From an uncultured Eubacteriales bacterium (GTDB lineage Bacteria > Bacillota > Clostridia > Christensenellales > Borkfalkiaceae): a stretch of 10,801 nucleotides of DNA. The notes under the pieces were generated by a model. The model was not told the origin of the DNA. It saw only the letters and a program-made list of their open reading frames with translations, and did not search any database. Made by a program: the position numbers and the translations under genes. Shown here piece by piece: positions 1 to 5,994 of this stretch. Location of the stretch: the NCBI GenBank assembly GCA_958405585.1, contig CATYEP010000055.1, positions 1 through 10,801 on the forward strand. The letters run 5' to 3'. Numbering within the stretch: the first letter of the stretch is position 1; each line of letters opens with the position of its first letter.

Positions 1-681
1 CGCGTCGATCATGACGTTGTTCAGCTTCGTATCGTTGTGTGTGACCCGAAGCGGTATTTCGCCCGACGCAATCTTGTCCACGATCTTCCCGCAAAGTTCG
101 CTGTGCGCGACCATCCAGTCGATTTCGCGCTGCACCTGCGCTTTCCTGCCGCAGATATCCCTTTCTACCGCCCTTTTGAAATTTTCATAACGCTTTTTCG
201 TATTATGAAAATCGGGCAGTATTTCATATAACTGCGACGCATCAAATTCCGCCAACAGATTCGCAAAATTTCCGAACGCCACCGCGCTCTCATAAAAATC
301 CTGCGCATTGCGCACGATCTGATACGTAACCGCGTCCTCTATGTATACGTATATCCTGAAATATGCGTCCCCATATTTCAGATAGCTTTTCCCGTCCTTT
401 GTCCTGACAATGTTCAGACATTCCCGCGTCGGGTCACCCCCCTTTTTCTCAACACTCTTCCTGCAAAATGACGTAACCAGCTCAATGTTGTGCATCAGCT
501 TCTCTACATCCGTAAACAGCCGCGTATTGATCTGCTGCAGAATGTAACGCACTTGCTTTTCACCCTGCCGCATGGTCAGTTTGTAGGTGACATTGATATG
601 CCCTTCCCCGTACCGTTCACAAGATACATATTCGCCTTCCGCCACAAAATTCCCGACAATCTTTCTGAAATCGTATTCCAT
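1..681 (-). CDS. nahK: N-acetylhexosamine 1-kinase (NahK type), partial
   Basis: Only the first 227 residues are present; the C-terminus lies beyond the left edge. The gene starts at the ATG at 681-679, preceded by GGGAG. The family is the anomeric sugar kinases with a protein-kinase/APH fold, which convert GlcNAc or GalNAc plus ATP to the 1-phosphate in the lacto-N-biose/galacto-N-biose pathway in the cytoplasm. Visible motifs are a glycine-rich nucleotide loop YGEGHINVTY (24-33), RYILQQINT (45-53), NIELVTS (65-71), FDASQLYE (146-153), and the catalytic-loop motif RVTHNDTKLNN (212-222), with HxDxxxxN residues H215, D217 and N222. These match the remembered NahK sequence of Bifidobacterium longum closely and in the same order; other APH-like kinases lack the THNDTKLNN form. 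The substrate is therefore inferred by family. The gene is divergent from the AraC regulator at 829, and the M60 peptidase in the same window makes a mucin-glycan role plausible. Confidence 0.82.
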   Translation of the reverse strand, partial: MEYDFRKIVGNFVAEGEYVSCERYGEGHINVTYKLTMRQGEKQVRYILQQINTRLFTDVEKLMHNIELVTSFCRKSVEKKGGDPTRECLNIVRTKDGKSYLKYGDAYFRIYVYIEDAVTYQIVRNAQDFYESAVAFGNFANLLAEFDASQLYEILPDFHNTKKRYENFKRAVERDICGRKAQVQREIDWMVAHSELCGKIVDKIASGEIPLRVTHNDTKLNNVMIDA

Positions 682-718
682 GGTTTATCTCCCGCTTTCT
701 CCATTTTATTCCGCACCC

Positions 719-727
719 ATTATACCA
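719..727 (-). promoter_or_regulatory. nahK promoter, extended -10
   Basis: The minus strand reads TGGTATAAT, a perfect -10 hexamer (719-724) with the TGn extension. At 17 bp spacing the -35 would be AACTTT (742-747), a poor match, so recognition probably rests on the extended -10 or on an activator. The predicted start near 712 gives a leader of about 30 nt before the ATG at 681. Confidence 0.65.
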
Positions 728-781
728 TTCATTGCACGCCGAAAGTTATAAAAAAAATCAGCATAAACTTATAAATTCTGG

Positions 782-810
782 TACACTTCCTCGCTTTTTT
801 ATGGTATACT
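782..810 (+). promoter_or_regulatory. araC-family gene promoter, extended -10
   Basis: TGGTATACT at 802-810 is an extended -10 (TATACT at 805-810). A weak -35, TACACT, sits at 782-787 with a 17-bp spacer. The predicted transcript starts near 817, so the leader before the ATG at 829 is only about a dozen bases and the RBS TAAGAGG (816-822) lies at the very 5' end. The stretch 741-775 between the two divergent promoters is strongly AT-rich and holds the imperfectly related motifs AAGTTATA and AACTTATA, which could be part of an operator. Confidence 0.55.
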
Positions 811-828
811 GAAAGTAAGAGGTTCATT

Positions 829-1692
829 ATGATCACAACCTATATTCCCACAAAAATCCAAAAAGATCCGCGCGTCGAAACGCTGTATTCCCTGCATTAT
901 TTCGCGTACTCCAAAGATTTCTCTTTCGAGGGAGAATCGCATCCGTTCTGGGAGATCGTATGCTGTGATTCCGGAGAAGCAGAGATCACCGATGCGTCAA
1001 ACCATATTTTATTGCACCAAGGGGAAGCATTCATACATGTTCCCGAAGTATTCCACAATTTGCGTCCTGCCAAAAGCGGTACCAATGTAATTATCGCCGG
1101 TTTCGACGGAAACCTCTCGCGGCTCGGACTGCCCACCGGGAAGGCGATCAAGCTCAGCGCCTATGCCCGGCAATGCTTTCGACAGATCATTGTCCTTGGG
1201 AAACAAGCCTTTATCGAACCGATGAACCTCGTTTATCAGGAAAAGCTGAAACTTCGCGCGGACGCCCCCGTATATATCCTTCAGGCGATCCGGGCCGGTT
1301 TGGAAGGCATATTGTTTTCTCTTCTGGAAAAGCCCAAAAAAGAAAACATTGCGGAAAACACGACCATCAGTTACATCCAAAAAGTATTGCAGGAATGCGT
1401 GGGCGAACGCATGACCTTGCAGGAAATCGCCGAAAAACTCGGTTATTCCGTTTCCTACCTGAAAAAAATCTATAAATCACGAACGGGCGAAAGCATCATG
1501 CATTCGTTTATTCACATGAAGATCGAACGGGCAAAACAACTGCTCGCCGAAGAAAAATATACCGTTTCCGAAACGGCGGAACTTCTCGGCTACGATACTC
1601 TGCAATACTTTTCCAAACAGTTCAAAGATCTGACCAATATGTCGCCCAGCGCATTCGTAAAATCCGTCGCCAAAACCGGGGTTTTGGATTGA
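829..1692 (+). CDS. AraC family transcriptional regulator with cupin sensor domain
   Basis: This 287-residue protein has the usual length and layout of AraC/XylS regulators. Residues about 25-95 form a cupin-like ligand-binding domain (HPFWEIVCCDSGEAEIT at 38-54, then GEAFIHVPEVFHNL at 65-78), the type that binds sugars or similar small molecules. The C-terminal 100 residues carry two helix-turn-helix units: LQEIAEKLGYSVSYLKKIY (197-215) and VSETAELLGYDTLQYFSKQF (246-265), ending in the AraC signature NMSPSAF (270-276). The ATG is supported by TAAGAGG seven bases upstream and by the promoter immediately before it. It is transcribed away from nahK across a 147-bp gap, the common arrangement for a regulator and its target, so control of nahK and further glycan genes to the left is a reasonable inference. 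The ligand cannot be read from the sequence. Confidence 0.9.
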   Translation: MITTYIPTKIQKDPRVETLYSLHYFAYSKDFSFEGESHPFWEIVCCDSGEAEITDASNHILLHQGEAFIHVPEVFHNLRPAKSGTNVIIAGFDGNLSRLGLPTGKAIKLSAYARQCFRQIIVLGKQAFIEPMNLVYQEKLKLRADAPVYILQAIRAGLEGILFSLLEKPKKENIAENTTISYIQKVLQECVGERMTLQEIAEKLGYSVSYLKKIYKSRTGESIMHSFIHMKIERAKQLLAEEKYTVSETAELLGYDTLQYFSKQFKDLTNMSPSAFVKSVAKTGVLD

Positions 1693-1702
1693 TCAAAACT
1701 TT

Positions 1703-1747
1703 AAAGAGGCGCAGTCCGCAAAAAGATTTGCGGACTGCGCCTCTTTT
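1703..1747 (+). terminator. Rho-independent terminator of the AraC-family gene
   Basis: A perfect 20-bp inverted repeat (1703-1722 with 1727-1746) with a four-base AAGA loop begins ten bases after the regulator's stop. The core is GAGGCGCAGTCCGC. The 3' arm ends in CCTCTTTT, which supplies the T-tract, and the A-rich 5' arm would also let it work on the opposite strand. Confidence 0.8.
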
Positions 1748-1762
1748 GTCGTAAATATTTGG

Positions 1763-1804
1763 GAAAGCCCGTCTGCGCAAATTTATTTGCGCAGACGGGC
1801 TTTC
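1763..1804 (-). terminator. Second long hairpin, probable terminator of the convergent minus-strand operon
   Basis: A perfect 20-bp inverted repeat (1763-1782 with 1785-1804) with a two-base loop; the core is AGCCCGTCTGCGCAAA. It lies 68 bases downstream of the minus-strand transferase stop and only 16 bases past the first hairpin. The A/T ends are symmetrical, so strand assignment rests on position; it may serve both strands. The sequence differs from the first hairpin, so it is not a copied repeat. Confidence 0.6.
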
Positions 1805-1822
1805 ATCAGTCTTTTATCTGCC

Positions 1823-1847
1823 CCGTGCGGCCTTGCCGTCCGCACGG
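1823..1847. other. Short GC-rich hairpin between convergent genes
   Basis: CCGTGCGG (1823-1830) pairs with CCGCACGG (1840-1847) around a nine-base loop. On the plus strand CAAAAATTTTTT follows, and on the minus strand no T-tract follows, so it is not a standard terminator for either side. A further small hairpin, CTTCGC/GCGAAG at 1860-1880, overlaps the end of the minus-strand transferase gene including its stop codon. Confidence 0.35.
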
Positions 1848-1871
1848 CAAAAATTTTTTCTTCGCATTTTT

Positions 1872-2723
1872 TCAGCGAAGCATGCTGCGGCGGATCTTCT
1901 TGTCCGGATCAGACTCCTTCTCTTTCATGCTTTGCAGACGATATTTCGCCGATGCATAAAATTCTTTGGCCTCTTCCTTGTCGATCCTTCCCGTTTCCAG
2001 AAGCCAATCGATATAATTCTTATCCGTACACTCACCGTACCGACAAACCGAATCGCCGCGGATACGGTTTATGATCTTCAGGCAAAAATATCCGATATCT
2101 CTGAAAAAACCGATGTGCCGCACATATTCGACATCCTCTTCGAACATGTCCGGATACGTAAGCGCGTCGCCGCCGAATTTTTCCAGCGACGAAACAAGTC
2201 CCGGCCTTGCCGCAAAGCGCTCGGCCGCATCTTCGCCGACAGCACCCGCGTCCGCCACGAGCATCAGCCGCGGCCCCACAAAGCTCATCCCTCCCGTAAA
2301 CACGGAAATCAGGCAGGGATAATATTTCATCCCGCATGCTCTGAGCACCTTTCCCATCTTCGTGATGCGCTCTTCCAACGGCAGCAACTTACCCGATTCG
2401 TCATGCACGATCCTTTCTGTCGAAAAGGTCGTCACGCGGATGATCTTTTCCTTTTTGCCTGCATAATATTCCGTCGTAAATAACGTCCTATAAGCATTTT
2501 GCGTCTTGTTGTAAATCGCGTCTGCCAGGAGAAATATCAGGAAAAACGGGAAAAACACCGCAAGAAATACCGCCGAAAATAAAATATCCAGCACACGTTT
2601 AAAGATCCAGCGGTAATTGAGCGCCATGATCAGCACCAACACCACGATGTCAATCAGTATAAAAACAGCCATTCCCCAAGGCGTACTCAAAATATCCGCC
2701 CCGGACGCCAGAATCGCATTCAT
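1872..2723 (-). CDS. Divergent bacterial sugar transferase homologue lacking the catalytic Asp-Glu dyad
   Basis: This 283-residue membrane protein resembles the initiating sugar-phosphate transferases (PglC/WcaJ/WbaP type), which load a sugar-1-phosphate onto undecaprenyl phosphate for capsule, exopolysaccharide or glycoprotein synthesis. Residues 19-37 form one transmembrane helix. KRVLDILFSAVF (42-53) begins the family's membrane-entering helix (44-70). MGKVLRACGMKYYPCLI (123-139), GGMSFVGPR (144-152) and ARPGLVSSLEKFGG (172-185) follow in family order. The family's SLDELPQ segment reads GMKYYPC here, so the catalytic Asp-Glu pair is K133-Y134, and the usual PGPVFF and YKFRSM segments are not recognisable. 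It may be inactive on the canonical substrate, regulatory, or use another chemistry. The start at 2723 is chosen because AGGTG lies five bases upstream and the promoter TATAAT overlaps the next in-frame ATG at 2753. It follows engB in the same direction. Fold assignment is fairly secure, function is not. Confidence 0.72.
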   Translation of the reverse strand: MNAILASGADILSTPWGMAVFILIDIVVLVLIMALNYRWIFKRVLDILFSAVFLAVFFPFFLIFLLADAIYNKTQNAYRTLFTTEYYAGKKEKIIRVTTFSTERIVHDESGKLLPLEERITKMGKVLRACGMKYYPCLISVFTGGMSFVGPRLMLVADAGAVGEDAAERFAARPGLVSSLEKFGGDALTYPDMFEEDVEYVRHIGFFRDIGYFCLKIINRIRGDSVCRYGECTDKNYIDWLLETGRIDKEEAKEFYASAKYRLQSMKEKESDPDKKIRRSMLR

Positions 2724-2728
2724 ATGAT

Positions 2729-2733
2729 CACCT
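2729..2733 (-). promoter_or_regulatory. Ribosome binding site fixing the sugar-transferase start
   Basis: The minus strand reads AGGTG five bases before the ATG at 2723. It supports this start over in-frame ATGs further upstream, one of which lies within engB and one inside the -10 box of the gene's own promoter. Confidence 0.55.
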
Positions 2734-2751
2734 GCCACCAGTTCTGCTCCC

Positions 2752-2780
2752 ATTATAGCATACACCCAGCCTTTTTGCAA
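2752..2780 (-). promoter_or_regulatory. Promoter of the sugar-transferase homologue
   Basis: TTGCAA (2775-2780), a 17-bp spacer and a perfect TATAAT (2752-2757) preceded by TGC form a strong sigma-A-type promoter on the minus strand. It fills the 64-bp gap after engB, with the -35 only seven bases past the engB stop. No hairpin terminator separates engB from it, so the transferase gene is likely transcribed both from here and by read-through. Confidence 0.75.
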
Positions 2781-2787
2781 CCGTATT

Positions 2788-3387
2788 TTAAATTTCTTCG
2801 GCGCATTGCACGCCCGCCACAACGGAATCCAGTACGCTGAGTACCTCGTCTTTGCCCCGTCTGGTTTCATTGGAAACAGCGATCACGTTTCCCTCTCCCG
2901 TCCTGAAAGCCGCCGCCACCCGTCGCACCGCATCCTTCACCCGCGTCTTTGCCAGCTTGTCCGCTTTGGTAGCGATCACCGTAAAAGGAAGCCGCACCGT
3001 ATATAAATATTGAATCATCAGAAGATCATCCGCCGTAGGATCATGACGGATATCAGCCAACGCAAATACATGCGAAATCGTATCCTGCGCAAAAAAATCA
3101 TCCAAAAGATGCGCCCACTTCTCTTTTTCCCCTTTCGAAACGCGCGCAAACCCATACCCGGGAAGATCCGCCAGAAGAAATTCGCCGAAATCAAAATAAT
3201 TTACGAGCCGCGTGCGCCCCGGCTCCGCCGAGGTGCGCGCCAGTTTATTGCGGTTGGCCAACATGTTGATAAACGAACTCTTGCCCACGTTGGATTTCCC
3301 GCATACGGCGATCATGGGCTTATCCGGCCTGACAAACCCTTTCCGATCCGCTGCCGACGTGATAAACTTCGCTTCCCTGATAATCAT
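2788..3387 (-). CDS. engB: Ribosome biogenesis GTP-binding protein EngB/YsxC/YihA
   Basis: A 199-residue TRAFAC GTPase of the EngB family, usual length about 195-210, needed for late assembly of the 50S ribosomal subunit in the cytoplasm. The family's typical opening is present (AKFITSAA, 6-13). G1 is GKSNVGKS (30-37), the switch I region is SAEPGRTRLVNYF (53-65), G3 is DLPGYG (74-79), G4 is TKAD (140-143), and G5 is SNET (172-175). The start at 3387 is chosen because it matches the family N-terminus and has GAGG five bases upstream; longer in-frame versions run into lon and encode unrelated sequence. It begins seven bases after the lon stop, so the two are co-transcribed and probably translationally coupled, the order known from Bacillus subtilis (lonA-ysxC). 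Confidence 0.95.
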   Translation of the reverse strand: MIIREAKFITSAADRKGFVRPDKPMIAVCGKSNVGKSSFINMLANRNKLARTSAEPGRTRLVNYFDFGEFLLADLPGYGFARVSKGEKEKWAHLLDDFFAQDTISHVFALADIRHDPTADDLLMIQYLYTVRLPFTVIATKADKLAKTRVKDAVRRVAAAFRTGEGNVIAVSNETRRGKDEVLSVLDSVVAGVQCAEEI

Positions 3388-3392
3388 TCCGA

Positions 3393-3397
3393 CCTCA
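3393..3397 (-). promoter_or_regulatory. engB ribosome binding site overlapping the lon stop codon
   Basis: The minus strand reads TGAGG, in which TGA is the lon stop codon and GAGG is the engB Shine-Dalgarno core, five bases before the engB ATG. Ribosomes ending lon therefore stop on the engB initiation site, a layout typical of coupled translation. Confidence 0.7.
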
Positions 3398-5713
3398 CAG
3401 TCCCACGATCGCGTTACGGAACACCGTACCCACTTCCGACGCAGGAATAAAATGCAACTCTCCGCGCACGTTTTCGGGGATTTCCTGCTCGTCCCGCTCG
3501 TTCTCTTTCGGGATAATGATATTTTTGATTCCCACACGATGCGCTGCCAGCGCTTTCTCCTTCAATCCGCCGATCGGCAGTACCTTGCCGCGCAACGTGA
3601 TCTCGCCCGTCATTGCGATATCCCTGCGCACCGGTTTATGCGTGAACGCGGACAGGATCGCCGTTGCCATCGTGATACCCGCACTCGGCCCGTCTTTCGG
3701 CGTGGCTCCCTCGGGTACGTGAATATGAATGTCCGTTTCCCCGAACACTTCCGGCGCAATGCCGTATTCGTCCGCGTGCGCCCGTATATAACTGATCGCC
3801 GCACGCGCAGATTCTTTCATAACGTCACCCAGTTTTCCCGTCAAAAGTATCTCGCCTTTCCCAGGCATCGCCGAAACTTCGATCGTGAGCGTTGTGCCGC
3901 CGACCGCCGTCCAGGCAAGCCCTGTCGCCGCACCCACTTCGTTTCCGTCCAGCTTCGCATGCTCGTCGTTATAGCGCCGCACCCCCAACAGACTTTCCAG
4001 ATTTTTCTCGTCCACCGTCTGTTTTTCCATCGACGGATTTTCTGCATAACGTACCGCAATTTTTCTGCAAACCGATCCGATCTGTCTTTCCAGGTTCCGC
4101 ACGCCCGCTTCCATGGTATAGCCTTCGATCGCGGCGGTGATCGCACCGTCCGTAATTTCCAGCAAATCTTCTTTAAGTCCGTTTTCCTTAATTTTCTTCG
4201 GGATCAGATACCGCCGCGCGATCTCACGTTTTTCATCCAACGTATAGCCGTTCAGTTCGATCAGCTCCATTCTGTCCAGAAGGGGCGCAGGGATCGTATC
4301 CACTGTGTTCGCCGTAGTAATGAACAATACTTTGGAAAGATCGTACGGAACTTCCAGAAAACGATCGCGGAATGCCGTGTTTTGCTCCGGATCCAATACT
4401 TCCAACAACGCGCTGGCAGGGTCCCCGCGCATATCCGACGAAACCTTGTCGATCTCGTCCAGAAGCATTACGGGATTAATGCTCCCCGCCTGCTTCATAG
4501 CATAAATTATACGGCCCGGAATCGCCCCCACGTATGTGCGGCGATGTCCGCGGATCTCAGCTTCATCCTTGACCCCGCCCAAGCTCATGCGCACAAATTT
4601 TCTGCCCAATGCGCGTGCCACCGATTTCGCGATCGAAGTCTTGCCTACGCCCGGAGGCCCCACAAAACAAAGGATCGGCGCATTCATGCTCTTCGTAAGC
4701 TGCAATACTGCCAAATATTCCGTAATGCGCGTTTTTACCTTTTCCAATCCGTAATGATCTTCGTTCAGGATCTTCTTCGCTTCCGCAAGGTTTTCCGTAT
4801 CTTTCGTTTCCTCCGTCCAGGGAAGATCGATCAGCCAATCCAGATAATTGCGTATAACTGTATATTCCGGCGAAGAAGGCGGCATTTTGTCCGTCCGCGC
4901 GATCTCTTTGAGCGCTTTCTCTTCGATCTCTGCCGGCATATGCTTGTCCTTGATCTGACGAGTCAGCGACTCCCTCTCATCTTCGTCGTCCCCAAGCTCC
5001 GTATGGATCGCTTTGAGCTGCTCGCGCAAAAAATATTCTTTCTGATTTTTATCAATATTCTGGCGCACCGTTGCGCTGATCTTCTTTTCCAGTTTCGCGA
5101 TCTCCAGTTCATCGTTCAGACACCGCTCGGAAATCTTTAAACGCTCCACTGTCTTTGTCGTTTCCAGGATCTTCTGCTTCACGTCTTCCTTGATGTGAAG
5201 AAACGAAAGCGCGTTCCCGATATATGCGTCCGGATCGGTTATGTTTTCCAAAGCCGCCGCACCTTCTTTGGGAAAACGCATATCGCTCATCTGAATGTCG
5301 CGCATGACGTCTTGCGCGGTACGGAAATATGCTTCTTCCAGCACCGCATCGCCATGCACCGATTTCAGTTCAGATACGTTTGCAAAAAAGCAGCCGTTTT
5401 CTTCGTAAATTTCTTCCGCTTTCGCGCGGTACAAGCCCTCCACATTGATCCTGAGATTGTTGGAAGGAAGTTTCCCGATCTGCTTGATCTTTACGACCGT
5501 GCCCACTTTACAGATATCTTCCGGCACGATCTCGTCCTTTTCCGCATCCTTCTGCATGCTCACAAACAGAGTCATGTCACGCTCGGACGCCCGCGATATT
5601 GCAGTGAGAGAAATCAGTCTCCCTGCGTCAAACACATTGTTTGTCTGCGGGAAAATCACCTTCCCCCGCAAAGCCACCAATGGCAAATTTAGAATCTTTT
5701 TGGTCTTTGGCAT
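3395..5713 (-). CDS. lon: ATP-dependent endopeptidase Lon (LonA)
   Basis: A full-length 772-residue LonA, close to the usual 770-810. It degrades misfolded and short-lived regulatory proteins as a cytoplasmic hexamer. The N-terminal substrate-binding domain spans about 8-195 (LPLVALRGKVIFP at 10-22), followed by a helical, coiled-coil-rich part (200-300, with QKEYFLREQLKAI at 224-236). The AAA+ module carries Walker A GPPGVGKT (352-359), Walker B MLLDEID (416-422) and the arginine-containing LLDRMELI (478-485). The protease domain has the catalytic serine in KDGPSAG (S677) and lysine in GGLKEKALAAHR (K720), the Ser-Lys dyad spaced as in E. coli Lon. The start is supported by a perfect AGGAGG seven bases upstream. 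All key residues are present, so it should be active. No CtsR- or HrcA-type operator was recognised upstream. Confidence 0.98.
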   Translation of the reverse strand: MPKTKKILNLPLVALRGKVIFPQTNNVFDAGRLISLTAISRASERDMTLFVSMQKDAEKDEIVPEDICKVGTVVKIKQIGKLPSNNLRINVEGLYRAKAEEIYEENGCFFANVSELKSVHGDAVLEEAYFRTAQDVMRDIQMSDMRFPKEGAAALENITDPDAYIGNALSFLHIKEDVKQKILETTKTVERLKISERCLNDELEIAKLEKKISATVRQNIDKNQKEYFLREQLKAIHTELGDDEDERESLTRQIKDKHMPAEIEEKALKEIARTDKMPPSSPEYTVIRNYLDWLIDLPWTEETKDTENLAEAKKILNEDHYGLEKVKTRITEYLAVLQLTKSMNAPILCFVGPPGVGKTSIAKSVARALGRKFVRMSLGGVKDEAEIRGHRRTYVGAIPGRIIYAMKQAGSINPVMLLDEIDKVSSDMRGDPASALLEVLDPEQNTAFRDRFLEVPYDLSKVLFITTANTVDTIPAPLLDRMELIELNGYTLDEKREIARRYLIPKKIKENGLKEDLLEITDGAITAAIEGYTMEAGVRNLERQIGSVCRKIAVRYAENPSMEKQTVDEKNLESLLGVRRYNDEHAKLDGNEVGAATGLAWTAVGGTTLTIEVSAMPGKGEILLTGKLGDVMKESARAAISYIRAHADEYGIAPEVFGETDIHIHVPEGATPKDGPSAGITMATAILSAFTHKPVRRDIAMTGEITLRGKVLPIGGLKEKALAAHRVGIKNIIIPKENERDEQEIPENVRGELHFIPASEVGTVFRNAIVGL

Positions 5714-5763
5714 AGGTATTCCTCCTGAAACAGCCCTTCTTCCATTGCCTGTCGTTCCTTTTT

Positions 5764-5792
5764 AGTATACCACAAAGCCAAACCTTTTACAA
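5764..5792 (-). promoter_or_regulatory. lon-engB operon promoter, extended -10
   Basis: On the minus strand TTGTAA (5787-5792), a 17-bp spacer and TATACT (5764-5769), preceded by TGG, form a good vegetative promoter. Transcription would start near 5757, about 44 nt before the lon ATG. The 150 bp upstream are AT-rich with long T-runs on the plus strand (5840-5864); no classic heat-shock operator is visible. Confidence 0.72.
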
Positions 5793-5948
5793 GCCTATTT
5801 TGTGTATCTTTCGTGATGACAGTAAAAAGTCCTTATGAATTTTTTTCATTTTTTCTTTTTTTTGAATCACACACAGTTCCGAGCGGATGGTTTTACTGTT
5901 TATCCTCATTTTTAATCTGTTTTTATTCTGTTCCCGCTTCCGATTCAG

Positions 5949-5985
5949 AAAATGCCGCAGTGCAAATTTTGCACTGCGGCATTTT
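5949..5985 (-). terminator. Terminator of the M60 peptidase gene, symmetrical
   Basis: A perfect 37-bp palindrome centred on 5967 (5949-5966 with 5968-5985) with core ATGCCGCAGTGCAAA lies nine bases beyond the TAA of the M60 gene. A-runs on one arm and T-runs on the other allow use on either strand. It isolates the M60 gene from the downstream lon promoter. Confidence 0.85.
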
Positions 5986-5994
5986 GCTACAAAA

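Noticed and set aside
1833..2483. A 216-codon plus-strand frame opposite the sugar-transferase homologue
   Set aside because: It begins inside the terminator region, has no ribosome binding site and gives low-complexity basic sequence; the minus-strand protein has recognisable family motifs.
3388..3537. A 50-residue N-terminal extension of EngB
   Set aside because: The extension is lon sequence read in another frame and matches nothing in EngB proteins, while the ATG at 3387 has a good ribosome site and the family's N-terminal motif.
3212..5140. A 642-codon open frame on the plus strand opposite lon
   Set aside because: It is antisense to an intact lon with all catalytic residues, its translation is rich in Arg, Phe and His with no domain, and it has no suitable ribosome site. 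It is a product of lon's codon bias.
5787..5909. A 40-codon minus-strand frame upstream of lon
   Set aside because: It has no ribosome binding site, is Lys-rich only because the DNA is A-rich, and its end overlaps the -35 of the lon promoter.
5764..5950. A CtsR or CIRCE heat-shock operator at lon
   Set aside because: Neither the tandem GGTCAAA heptads of CtsR nor the TTAGCACTC/GAGTGCTAA repeat of HrcA is present around the lon promoter.
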